DNA of 64,000 nucleotides, from positions 372,001-436,000 of the forward strand of contig NZ_JAFEJG010000004.1 in the NCBI RefSeq assembly GCF_016888335.1, in the 5' to 3' direction. The DNA is from Janibacter endophyticus. Lineage in GTDB: Bacteria; Actinomycetota; Actinomycetes; Actinomycetales; Dermatophilaceae. Numbering within the stretch: position 1 is the first letter of the stretch; the number at the start of each line of letters is the position of its first letter. Below are positions 1 to 6,984 of the stretch, piece by piece. The notes beneath the pieces are model-generated. The model searched no databases. It saw only the letters and a program-made list of their open reading frames with translations, and was not told the DNA's origin. Both the position numbers and the translations under genes were made by a program.

Positions 1-511
1 GGACCCCCTTCGCCCCCTCGAGCGCACCCATCTCGACCATCCCCGCCAGGACCGGGTCGCGGGCGCCCTCGGCCAGCCGCGACTCGATCCTCGAGATCTC
101 GGAGATCACGACGTTCGCCACGCCGACGGTGATCCGGCCGGACTCGACGGCATCACGGACGAGCGCGTTGCAGGGGAGGCGGAGTGCCGTCACGGCGCGG
201 GCGATCCGGGCCCCGCCCGAATGCAGCGCCCCCATAGCCCGCTGGGTGACCCAGGACGTCAAGGAGGCGGCGTCCGACTCGGCCACCACGCCCCGTGAGT
301 GGGCCTCCGCCACGAGCGAGAACCGTGCCGCCTCCGCCCGGCGCACCAGCTCGTCCGCCAGACCGAGCAGCTCCTCGAGCTCGGTCGACCCGGCCTCGAA
401 GAGCCGCTCCGCGAACCCGTCCAGCGCCTCGGTCGCGCCCTCCATCGCCCTCCGGCGCTCCCGGAGCGAGACCGCTGCGGGGCCGGGGTCGAAGAGGGGC
501 GTTGCTGCCAT
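1..511 (-). CDS. DUF222 (HNH-endonuclease family) protein, N-terminal part, runs off the window
   Basis: An open frame on the minus strand starts at ATG 511 and stays open to base 1, so the C-terminus lies outside the window. The 170 visible residues begin MAATPLFDPGPAAVSLRERR and contain a helical stretch (EELLGLADELVRRAEAARFS), then SWVTQRAMG and RIARAVTAL. This resembles the N-terminal DUF222 region of the abundant actinobacterial 13E12-repeat/HNH nuclease family. Family knowledge says an HNH nuclease domain usually follows at the C-terminus, which cannot be seen here. It is divergent from the RelA-like gene, with about 145 bp between the starts. The DUF222 assignment rests on sequence character only. 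Confidence 0.7.
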   Translation of the reverse strand, partial: MAATPLFDPGPAAVSLRERRRAMEGATEALDGFAERLFEAGSTELEELLGLADELVRRAEAARFSLVAEAHSRGVVAESDAASLTSWVTQRAMGALHSGGARIARAVTALRLPCNALVRDAVESGRITVGVANVVISEISRIESRLAEGARDPVLAGMVEMGALEGAKGV

Positions 512-593
512 GCACCAACACAACCAGACACCACCGACAACGCTGCGAGCTGATGACGTGCGGCGAGAGAGCAGCTCGGGGAGCGGACGGCTG

Positions 594-642
594 CGCACCT
601 CTGCGGCACGGTCGCACCTCTGCGACCCGGTCGAACCTCGTG
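594..642. repeat. 19-bp direct tandem repeat in a divergent promoter region
   Basis: Two near-identical 19-bp units, CGCACCTCTGCGGCACGGT (594-612) and CGCACCTCTGCGACCCGGT (613-631), are followed by a degenerate half copy (632-642). They end 14 bp before the start of the RelA-like gene and lie between two divergent genes. The spacing is close to two helical turns, which suits a repeated regulator-binding site. No regulator is known. Confidence 0.45.
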
Positions 643-656
643 GGACAGTTGGCCGC

Positions 657-1637
657 ATGGCCTCCCCCACCCGCCGCGCGGTGAACCGCTACGCGGACTC
701 GCACCGCTCCCTGCAGAGCGTGACCGACGACTTCGTCGCGCTCGTCACGGCGATGCTCGACGAGGCCGGCATCAACTACCTCAGCGTCGACGGCCGGACC
801 AAGAGCGTCTCCTCCTTCGCCGGAAAGGTCCACCGCCGGGCCGCGGCCGGACGCCCCTACGCCGACCCGCTCACCGAGATCACCGACCAGGTCGGGGTCC
901 GCGTCATCACCTATGTCGCGAGCGACGTGGCCGCCGTCGCCGAGCTGCTCGCCGACCAGCTCACCGTCCTCGACGACCGGGACCTCGGTCTCGAGACCGC
1001 CGACGAAGGTCGCTTCGGGTACGCAAGCCGCCATCTCCTCGTCTCGCGGGACACCGGCGACGACGTGGTCTACCAGCCGACACGCAGCGCCTCGGTGCAG
1101 CTGCGCACCGTGCTCCAGCACGCCTGGGCGGAGTTCGAGCACGACATCCGCTACAAGGGCACCGTCCCCGAGCAGCTCGTCGCCGACCTCGACCGGCGGT
1201 TCACCCTCGCCGCCGGGCTCATCGAGCTGGCCGACAAGGAGTTCTCCGCGATCCGCGACCGTGTCCAGGTCGACCTCGGCACGCAGCCGACCGACCCCGA
1301 CGACGAGGACGACCCGCGGATCGGCGCGCCCGAGCTCACCGCATTCCTCGCCGGCCGCTACTCGACCGCGGGCTGGTCGCGCACCGACCGTTACACATGG
1401 ATCAGCGGCGTCCTTCTCGAGCTGGGCATCACCTCGCTCGACGAGCTGAGCGGCATCCTCCAGGGGATCGACAGCTCCGAGGTGACCGCACGCATGGGCT
1501 ACCGGTACCCACCCGGCGCCGTGCGCCGGCTCGACGACGACCTGCTCCACCACTTCGGGCAGCGCTACGTCGAGCTCACCGGCAACGCCCACCGCCGCGA
1601 CTCGCTCACCGCGCGGCTCGCCCGGCTCCAGGGCTGA
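657..1637 (+). CDS. RelA/SpoT-domain (GTP pyrophosphokinase family) protein
   Basis: The 326-residue protein starts at ATG 657, which begins the conserved region; the frame is open further upstream but that part overlaps the divergent gene. It resembles single-domain alarmone synthetases: a TKSVSSFAGKVHRR basic segment, DPLTEITDQVGVRVITY around the synthetase Asp, FGYASRHLLVS in place of the usual G-Y-x-S-x-H motif, and VQLRTVLQHAWAEFEHDI. No HD hydrolase, TGS or ACT domain is visible. The Glu usually present in E-V-Q-I-R-T is Ser here, so catalytic competence is uncertain. A further ~120 residues at the C-terminus are not recognised. By family it would make (p)ppGpp or a related nucleotide, or belong to the toxic small alarmone synthetases. 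No antitoxin gene is apparent beside it. Confidence 0.75.
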   Translation: MASPTRRAVNRYADSHRSLQSVTDDFVALVTAMLDEAGINYLSVDGRTKSVSSFAGKVHRRAAAGRPYADPLTEITDQVGVRVITYVASDVAAVAELLADQLTVLDDRDLGLETADEGRFGYASRHLLVSRDTGDDVVYQPTRSASVQLRTVLQHAWAEFEHDIRYKGTVPEQLVADLDRRFTLAAGLIELADKEFSAIRDRVQVDLGTQPTDPDDEDDPRIGAPELTAFLAGRYSTAGWSRTDRYTWISGVLLELGITSLDELSGILQGIDSSEVTARMGYRYPPGAVRRLDDDLLHHFGQRYVELTGNAHRRDSLTARLARLQG

Positions 1638-1775
1638 GCGGGACCACTCCTTCGCCCCCTCGCGTCGCGGGCGAGGCCCCCTTCCGGAGGCACCCGGCCC
1701 ACCCCGTCTTGGTCACGAACTGGTAAAGACGAGACAAAACCTTTACGCTCACTTCTGCCTCCCACCAGGGAGGAC

Positions 1776-1957
1776 ACCTCACGGCACGCCGAGTCCCGCC
1801 AGCCGCGAGGGTGCCCCTGCACCAACATGGCGGGAGCGGGGGACCCACTTCTCCGGCCAGCATCCAGCTGGCCTCGGGGTGAAGCCGGGTCGTCCATCGT
1901 GACGGCCGGCCGGGTGATCTCCACCCGAACCCGACAGCTCACCCCGAAGGCGCTGGA
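1776..1957 (+). ncRNA. cyclic-di-AMP (ydaO/yuaA-type) riboswitch
   Basis: The leader of the NlpC/P60 gene carries the landmarks of the ydaO class in order: an ACGCCGAG segment near 1785, GCGGGAGCGGGGGACCCA at 1831-1847, CTCGGGGTGAAGCCGGG at 1873-1889, and CCCGAACCCGACAGCTCACC at 1924-1943 followed by GAAGGCGC. The element ends about 8 bp before the start codon, so the hydrolase ribosome site (GGAG, 1955-1958) abuts it and translational control is possible as well as transcriptional. Established knowledge is that actinobacterial ydaO RNAs often control cell-wall hydrolases and resuscitation factors, usually as off-switches on c-di-AMP binding. A covariance-model search was not run. Confidence 0.88.
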
Positions 1958-1964
1958 GACACAC

Positions 1965-2723
1965 ATGACCTCTTATGTCGGGCGCCACCGCGCGCCGAAG
2001 AGCACGACGACGCTCACCCGCGTCGGCACCACCGCAGCCGCCGGCGCCGTCGCGCTCGGCGTGAGCATCCCCGCCGCCGGCACCGCCTCGGCCGCTCCCG
2101 CCACCGTCGCCGCCCCGGCCACCGTCGCCGCACCGGCGGTCGTGGCCAAGACCACCTCCTTCACCGGCATCGTCAAGGTCGGCTCCCGCGGCACCACCGT
2201 CAAGGCCGTCCAGCGCAAGGTCGGCGCCACCGCGGACGGCATCTTCGGCCCGCGCACCCGCTCCAAGGTCGTCACCTGGCAGAAGCGCAACCGCCTGGTC
2301 GCCGACGGCATCGTCGGACCCCGCACCGGCACGAAGATGGGCCTCTCGTCGCGCACGGCGACCGCCCCCAGCCGGACGACGACGCGGACCTCCACGACGG
2401 GCGTCGTCACGACCGCCCGCAGCCTGGCCGGCACCCCCTACCGCTGGGGCGGCACGACCACGGCCGGCTTCGACTGCTCCGGCTTCACCGGCTACGTCTT
2501 CAAGAAGCACGGCAAGTACCTCCCCCGCACGGCCGAGCAGCAGCGTCGCGCGGCCACCCGCGTCTACACCCCGCGGGCCGGCGACCTCGTCTTCTTCGGC
2601 GCTCCGGCCCACCACGTCGGCATCTACACCGGCAACGGCAAGATCATCGACGCCGGCCGCTCCGGCAGCAGCGTGCGCGAGCGCGCCATCTGGACGAGCA
2701 ACGTCAGCTACGGCCGCTTCTGA
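1965..2723 (+). CDS. secreted peptidoglycan hydrolase, PG-binding plus NlpC/P60
   Basis: This 252-residue protein starts at ATG 1965, just after the riboswitch. A signal peptide ends near the Ala-rich GTASAAPA segment around residue 45. A peptidoglycan-binding type 1 repeat follows (GSRGTTVKAVQRKVG...ADGIFGPRTRSKV), then a Ser/Thr linker, then an NlpC/P60 domain from about residue 145. The catalytic Cys171 lies in FDCSGF and the catalytic His217 in HHVGIY. By family it cleaves the D-Glu-mesoDAP stem-peptide bond during growth, division or resuscitation. Control by c-di-AMP through the leader RNA links it to osmotic and cell-wall homeostasis. A strong hairpin terminator follows. Confidence 0.92.
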   Translation: MTSYVGRHRAPKSTTTLTRVGTTAAAGAVALGVSIPAAGTASAAPATVAAPATVAAPAVVAKTTSFTGIVKVGSRGTTVKAVQRKVGATADGIFGPRTRSKVVTWQKRNRLVADGIVGPRTGTKMGLSSRTATAPSRTTTRTSTTGVVTTARSLAGTPYRWGGTTTAGFDCSGFTGYVFKKHGKYLPRTAEQQRRAATRVYTPRAGDLVFFGAPAHHVGIYTGNGKIIDAGRSGSSVRERAIWTSNVSYGRF

Positions 2724-2742
2724 GCGACCGCATGGCCCAGGC

Positions 2743-2783
2743 CGAAGGGGACCCCGCAGCGTCACGCTGCCGGGTCCCCTTCG
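2743..2783 (+). terminator. Rho-independent-type hairpin after the NlpC/P60 gene
   Basis: A long GC-rich inverted repeat with a very short loop (arms at 2743-2760 and 2765-2783; CGAAGGGGACCC pairs with GGGTCCCCTTCG) lies 20 bp after the stop codon. There is no strong T tract, as is common in high-GC genomes. The arms contain the CGAAGGGG word that recurs in terminators of this window. Confidence 0.8.
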
Positions 2784-2808
2784 TCGTCGGCAGGCTCGGT
2801 GAGGGAGC

Positions 2809-4587
2809 ATGGTCGCCATGGCCGGGACGAGGACGACAGCGAGGCGGGCGGCCGTGCTCGCGGGTCTGCTCTCGGTGGGCCTGGCCGCAGGCTGCTCCGT
2901 CGGCCCCTTCGGTACCGACGGCTCGAGGTCCTCGAGCGGCACCGCCTCGTCCGGCACCCCCTCCGACTCCCCCTCCGACTCCCCGTCCGCCGACCCGACC
3001 TCGGGCACCGCGGCCGAGCACCGCCCCACGACCCATGTGACGACCTACCCGGTCGCCGAGCCGGAGGGGATCGAGTGGGTGGTCGTCGTCGGCGACCCCG
3101 TCGACACCGACGCTGTCGCCACCCGCCTGCGCGATGCGGGCGAGCCGGTCACCTCGATGAACACGGCCGTCGGGATGATCACCGTCCGGACCGAGGACGA
3201 CGGCTTCGCCGCCCGGGCGAAGGGGGTCGACGGCGTCTCCCGGGTCGTCACCGACCGCGACCCGGCGTGGGGCGACATCGACGGGTCCGACGCGAGCTCG
3301 CTGGCCCGCCCGGGCACCTCGGTGCCTGGCGAGACGCCCAGGCCGCCCAAGGGCGGCGACCCCCTCGACGGACACCTGTGGGGGATGCGCCTCATCCACG
3401 CGAACGCCGCCCAGCGGGTGACCCCCGGCTCGCCCGACGTCACCGTCGCGGTCATCGACACGGGCATCGACTCGTCCCACCCGGATCTCGCGGACGTCGT
3501 CGACACCGAGCGCTCACGCACCTATGTCACCGACCGGCCGGAGATCGACGGGCCGTGCGAGGTCGAGAGCTGCATCGATCCCCTGGGCTCCGACCCGAGC
3601 GGCCACGGCACCCATGTCGCCGGGACGATCGCCGCCGCCAGGAACGGCCTCGGCGTCACCGGCGTCGCATCGGGTGTGCGGCTCATCGACCTGCGCGCCG
3701 GCTCCGACACCGGGATGTTCTTCCTCGGACCGAGCGTCAACGCCATCACCGCGGCCGCGGACCTCGAGGCGGACGTGGCGAACATGAGCTTCTACATCGA
3801 CCCGTGGCGCTACGCCTGCGAGGGCGGCGCCGAGGGCGACACCCCCGAGCAGGTGGCGATGCAGGAGGTGACGATCGACCTGACCCGGCGTGCGATCGCC
3901 GACGCCCGCGAGCGCGGGGTCACCTTCGTGGCCTCGACCGGCAACGGCGGGGGTGACCTCGCTGACCCCGGCATCGATGCCACGAGCCCGAACTACGGCG
4001 GTGACACCCGCGAGCGGACCATCGACCCCGAGCGCTGCCTCAGCCTGCCGAGCGACGTCGACGACGTCATCGGGGTGACCGCGGTCGGGCCGGACCGCGA
4101 GCTCGCCAGCTACTCGGACATGAGCTCCGACCCCGACGCGGACCTCGTCGACATCACGGCCCCCGGCGGCGACGGCATCGACGCGGCGAGCGCCATCCTG
4201 TCGACCTACCCGAGAGCACCGCTCCAGGAGGAGGGCCTCGTCGACCGCGGTGGTCGTCTGACCGCCTACGGCCGCGACGACGGGGTGCTGCGCTCGTGCC
4301 CCGACGGCATCGAGGATGGCGACCCCGACCCGGACGGGCGATGCGGCTTCTACCGGACCCTCGTCGGGACCTCGATGGCGTCGCCGCACGTCAGCGGGAC
4401 GGCTGCCCTGGTCCTCAGCGCGAAGGGGGACCGCAGCCCGGACGAGGTGGCCGAGGTGCTCGGCTCCACCGCCCGCAGGCTCGGCTGCCCGGTGAGCGCC
4501 TCCCCCGCGGGTGAGTGCGTCGGGACCCCTGCCGACAACGGCTACTTCGGGCGGGGGCTGGTCAACGCCGGCGCGGCCGTGGGCTGA
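2809..4587 (+). CDS. S8 subtilisin-like serine protease, lipoprotein
   Basis: This 592-residue protein has a lipobox (LAAGC, Cys29), so it is probably anchored on the outer face of the membrane. A Ser/Asp/Pro/Thr-rich linker is followed by an inhibitor-I9-like prodomain (about residues 85-155). The catalytic triad is Asp217 (VIDTGIDSSHPD), His266 (GHGTHVAGT) and Ser522 (GTSMASPHVSG). The oxyanion Asn is in the STGNGGG region. Two ATG codons compete: 2809, with the purine-rich GAGGGA only 2 bp away, and 2818, with 11 bp spacing. Both keep the signal sequence. It is monocistronic and follows a terminator. It is not near the type VII-like cluster, and I see no evidence that it is a mycosin. Confidence 0.9.
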   Translation: MVAMAGTRTTARRAAVLAGLLSVGLAAGCSVGPFGTDGSRSSSGTASSGTPSDSPSDSPSADPTSGTAAEHRPTTHVTTYPVAEPEGIEWVVVVGDPVDTDAVATRLRDAGEPVTSMNTAVGMITVRTEDDGFAARAKGVDGVSRVVTDRDPAWGDIDGSDASSLARPGTSVPGETPRPPKGGDPLDGHLWGMRLIHANAAQRVTPGSPDVTVAVIDTGIDSSHPDLADVVDTERSRTYVTDRPEIDGPCEVESCIDPLGSDPSGHGTHVAGTIAAARNGLGVTGVASGVRLIDLRAGSDTGMFFLGPSVNAITAAADLEADVANMSFYIDPWRYACEGGAEGDTPEQVAMQEVTIDLTRRAIADARERGVTFVASTGNGGGDLADPGIDATSPNYGGDTRERTIDPERCLSLPSDVDDVIGVTAVGPDRELASYSDMSSDPDADLVDITAPGGDGIDAASAILSTYPRAPLQEEGLVDRGGRLTAYGRDDGVLRSCPDGIEDGDPDPDGRCGFYRTLVGTSMASPHVSGTAALVLSAKGDRSPDEVAEVLGSTARRLGCPVSASPAGECVGTPADNGYFGRGLVNAGAAVG

Positions 4588-4609
4588 CAGCGCCCTCGGG
4601 GACGGCAGG

Positions 4610-5419
4610 TCAGCCGCGCAGGAGCGACTCGAGCCCGATGCCGAGCGCGACGAGGACGAGCAGCCCGGCGAAGGCGCGGCTGAGGTGGGCCGCCGGCACC
4701 CGGGAGACGAGGCGCCCCCCCACGAGACTGCCGACGATCGCGGCGGCGGTGAAGAGGCCGATGACGCCCCAGTCGAGCGAGATGCCGTGGCCGACCCGGG
4801 CCGTGAGCGCCGTGGCGCTGTTGACGGCGATGACGAGCAACGAGGTGCCGACGGCGACCGGCATGGTGAAGCGGAGCGCGAGGACGAGCGCCGGGACGAG
4901 GACGAAGCCTCCGCCCACGCCGAAGAAGCCGGTGAGCAGGCCGACGGCGCTGGCGACGAGGACGAGCAGGCCGACCCGCCCGCACCGGCAGTCCAGCGGC
5001 CGCCAGGAGATCATCGAGGGCTCCAGCGCGTCGGCGGGGTCACCCGGCGCGCGGGGCCGCAGCGAGCGCCGGATCATGACGACCGCGACGACAAGCATGA
5101 GCCCGGCGAAGGCGCGGAGCAGCAGGTCGGGGTCGACCCCGGCCGCGAGGCTCGAGCCGAGATAGCTGCCGCCGACGCCGAGGGCCCCGAAGACGAGACC
5201 CTGGCCGAAGCGGACCCGACCGGCTCGCGCGTGCGGCAGCAGGGCGACCAGCGAGGTCACCCCGACGATGACGAGGGAGCCGGTCGTCGCGGTCGTCGCG
5301 TCCTGGCCCACGAGGTAGACCAGGGCGGGGACGGTGAGGATCGAGCCACCGCCACCGAGCGCGCCCAGGGAGATCCCGATCAGCACGCCGGCCAGGACGG
5401 CGACCGCGACGACAGACAT
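4610..5419 (-). CDS. TauE/SafE-family sulfite/organosulfur exporter
   Basis: The 269-residue polytopic protein has two homologous halves of about four membrane helices. Each half opens with the glycine-rich motif of the family (SLGALGGGGSILTVP and GFFGVGGGFVLVP). TauE/SafE proteins export sulfite, thiosulfate or sulfonate-derived anions. A loop around residues 140-150 (DCRCGR) has two cysteines. It is probably co-transcribed with the small Cys-rich gene 8 bp upstream, behind the first sulfur-responsive operator at 5635. An exporter for the end products of persulfide oxidation fits the regulon; the exact substrate is inferred. Confidence 0.88.
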   Translation of the reverse strand: MSVVAVAVLAGVLIGISLGALGGGGSILTVPALVYLVGQDATTATTGSLVIVGVTSLVALLPHARAGRVRFGQGLVFGALGVGGSYLGSSLAAGVDPDLLLRAFAGLMLVVAVVMIRRSLRPRAPGDPADALEPSMISWRPLDCRCGRVGLLVLVASAVGLLTGFFGVGGGFVLVPALVLALRFTMPVAVGTSLLVIAVNSATALTARVGHGISLDWGVIGLFTAAAIVGSLVGGRLVSRVPAAHLSRAFAGLLVLVALGIGLESLLRG

Positions 5420-5427
5420 GAGCAGGG

Positions 5428-5607
5428 TCAGCCGCGGCCGAACATCCGGCTGAGGATCGAGGGACCGGCGGCCTCGGCGCGCTCAGCCTCGGAGTGACCC
5501 GCGCAGCGGTCCTTCTTCGGGACGCCGGCCAGGGCCTGCTCGACGTGGTTGCCGCAGCCTGCCCAGGTGGGCTTGCCACAGACCTTGCAGGAGACGCGTC
5601 GGCACAT
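5428..5607 (-). CDS. small Cys-rich protein (59 aa), putative zinc-binding
   Basis: A 59-residue protein starting at ATG 5607 with an N-terminal CxxC and further cysteines (MCRRVSCKVCGKPTWAGCG), a NHVEQAL helix and a later CAGH. The pattern resembles a small conserved zinc-ribbon protein of actinobacteria with no established function. It lies 28 bp from the ATACCC...GGGTAT operator and just upstream of the TauE/SafE gene. It is therefore probably the first gene of a two-gene sulfur-responsive unit, divergent from the repressor. A function in sulfur or metal handling is inference only. Confidence 0.75.
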   Translation of the reverse strand: MCRRVSCKVCGKPTWAGCGNHVEQALAGVPKKDRCAGHSEAERAEAAGPSILSRMFGRG

Positions 5608-5634
5608 AGGTGATTCTCTTTCTCTCGGTTCTTG

Positions 5635-5650
5635 ATACCCTGGGGGGTAT
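5635..5650. promoter_or_regulatory. CstR/CsoR-type operator O1
   Basis: ATACCCTGGGGGGTAT is a 6-4-6 inverted repeat (ATACCC/GGGTAT) between the divergent Cys-rich/TauE unit and the repressor gene, so it can serve both and allow autoregulation. Three more sites of the same 16-bp form occur at 8392, 8536 and 14210. Confidence 0.85.
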
Positions 5651-5685
5651 CCACACCGTAGCACGCTGATCTCGTGGAGGACATC

Positions 5686-5997
5686 ATGAGCGATACTCGT
5701 GGGGGTACAGACCTCACAGGGCAAGGAGCAGCAGCCATGCAGCTGGACGCGGACGAGATGACGAGCGTCATCAAGCGGCTCAGGCGGGCCGAGGGACAGA
5801 TCGGCGGGATCATCCGGATGATCGAGGACGGGCGAGACTGCCAGGACATCGTCACCCAGATGGCTGCGGTGGCCAAGGCTCTCGACCGGGCCGGCTTCAC
5901 GACCATCTCCATCGGCATGCGCCAGTGCTTGACCGACCCCGAGGGATCCCCCATGGACGTCGCCGCCATGGAGAAGCTCTTCCTCTCCCTCGCCTGA
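5686..5997 (+). CDS. CstR-like persulfide-sensing repressor (CsoR/FrmR family)
   Basis: This is a small all-helical regulator with the family core KRLRRAEGQIGGIIRMIEDG. Numbered from ATG 5686, Cys52 (GRDCQD) and Cys81 (MRQCL) are 29 residues apart, the spacing of the reactive pair in S. aureus CstR. The His that completes the copper site of true CsoR (four residues before the second Cys) is Gly, so copper sensing is unlikely and persulfide sensing is favoured. ATG 5686 has GTGGAGG at 5 bp. ATG 5737, with AAGGAG at 8 bp, is an equally good start and would remove a 17-residue unstructured tail. Operators beside it and beside sulfur-oxidation genes define its likely regulon. Confidence 0.88.
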   Translation: MSDTRGGTDLTGQGAAAMQLDADEMTSVIKRLRRAEGQIGGIIRMIEDGRDCQDIVTQMAAVAKALDRAGFTTISIGMRQCLTDPEGSPMDVAAMEKLFLSLA

Positions 5998-5998
5998 C

Positions 5999-6685
5999 AT
6001 GGGGACGCACGAGCACAGCCACGGCCACGGCCACGGCCACGGCCACGGCCACGGCCACGGCCACGATCGCTTCAGCGACGAGGCGGCGACCTGGGACGAC
6101 AGGCCTGGGCACGCCGAGCGCGCGACAGCCGTCGCCGCCCGCCTCCGGGAGACGCTCCCCCTTCGCCCTGACATGACGGCCATCGAGATCGGCGGCGGGA
6201 CCGGGCTGCTCTCCCGCGCGCTCGTCGACGACATCGGCACGGCGACCGTCACCGACGTCGCCCCCGGGATGGTCGAGGTCGCGGCGGGCACGCTCGACGA
6301 CCCGCGCTACGCGGGATGGTCCGCGCGGCGCTACGACATCGAGCACGACCCGCTCCCGGAGGAACGCTACGACCTCGTCGTCGCGCTGCTCGCCCTGCAC
6401 CACATGGGCGACATCCCGACCGTCGTCCGGCGCTGCGTCGACCTCCTCGCCCCCGGCGGGCACGTCGCGATCATCGACCTCGACCACGACGAGGACGGCG
6501 CCTTCCACCAGCACCTCGACGACTTCGACGGTCACCACGGCTTCACCCGCGAGGACGCCCACCGCTGGCTCGAGGCCGCCGGGGCGAGCGATGTGCGGCT
6601 CACCGACGCAGGCGCCGTGACGAAGGAGACCGAGGACGGGGAGCGGGACTTCCCGATGTTCCTCGCCACCGGACGTCGCGTCTGA
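5999..6685 (+). CDS. class I SAM-dependent methyltransferase with N-terminal His-Gly tract
   Basis: This 228-residue protein starts 1 bp after the repressor stop codon, so it is probably co-transcribed with it. The SAM-binding fold is clear: AIEIGGGTGLLSRAL (motif I, around residues 60-74), the acidic loop TDVAPGM, DLVVALLALHHM (motif IV region) and LAPGGHVAIIDLD. The N-terminus is an unusual run of alternating His and Gly (about residues 7-22), which should bind transition metals. The methyl acceptor is unknown. Its position in the operon suggests a role in sulfur or metal stress, possibly thiol methylation, but nothing in the sequence proves that. Confidence 0.85.
   Translation: MGTHEHSHGHGHGHGHGHGHGHDRFSDEAATWDDRPGHAERATAVAARLRETLPLRPDMTAIEIGGGTGLLSRALVDDIGTATVTDVAPGMVEVAAGTLDDPRYAGWSARRYDIEHDPLPEERYDLVVALLALHHMGDIPTVVRRCVDLLAPGGHVAIIDLDHDEDGAFHQHLDDFDGHHGFTREDAHRWLEAAGASDVRLTDAGAVTKETEDGERDFPMFLATGRRV
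6015..6064 (+). repeat. GGCCAC hexanucleotide tandem repeat encoding His-Gly
   Basis: About eight perfect or near-perfect copies of the hexamer CACGGC/GGCCAC run in frame, each encoding one His-Gly pair. Slippage would change tract length without breaking the frame, so the metal-binding tail may vary between strains. Confidence 0.85.
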
Positions 6686-6984
6686 CCGGTCCCGGAGGCC
6701 CTCACCCCGCCCGGAGCCGGCCCCCCGGGTGACGACGAAGGCCATGAGGGCGAGCAGCGCCGCACCGAGGACGGCGCACGCCGTGGCGGGCGCGGGTCCT
6801 GCTGTGAGGGCGATGATCCTCGCCCTCCTCGGCATCCAGATGGGCCGCGGCCGGTGGCGTCGACGAGATCGTCGTGGCGCAGCCGCTCCGCCGGGCCACG
6901 GTGCCCCGTGCCGGTCCGATCGACGTCGACGACGGGTCGCCGGTCACGCTCCTTGGCTGGTCGGTCGGTGGGGGGCGAAGGGGG
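6686..6984. other. 299-bp gap with no convincing gene
   Basis: It lies between the convergent ends of the methyltransferase and the CstB-like gene. On the minus strand, around 6730-6835, a short stretch would encode a hydrophobic segment (ACAVLGAALLALMAFVV), but the frame runs on into the genes beyond, so I do not call it. The word CGAAGGGGG occurs at 6976 next to the CstB-like stop codon. No clear hairpin was seen. Confidence 0.5.

Noticed and set aside
2809-4587. subtilase as the mycosin of the type VII-like cluster
   Set aside because: It is about 40 kb away, is a lipoprotein without a C-terminal membrane helix, and shows no mycosin-specific features.
5999-6685. His-rich protein as a metal transporter or hydrogenase/urease maturation factor
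   Set aside because: Apart from the His-Gly tail the protein is a clear SAM methyltransferase with no GTPase or membrane motifs.
6730-6835. small membrane protein on the minus strand
   Set aside because: Only one hydrophobic stretch, no proper end before the neighbouring gene, no ribosome site.
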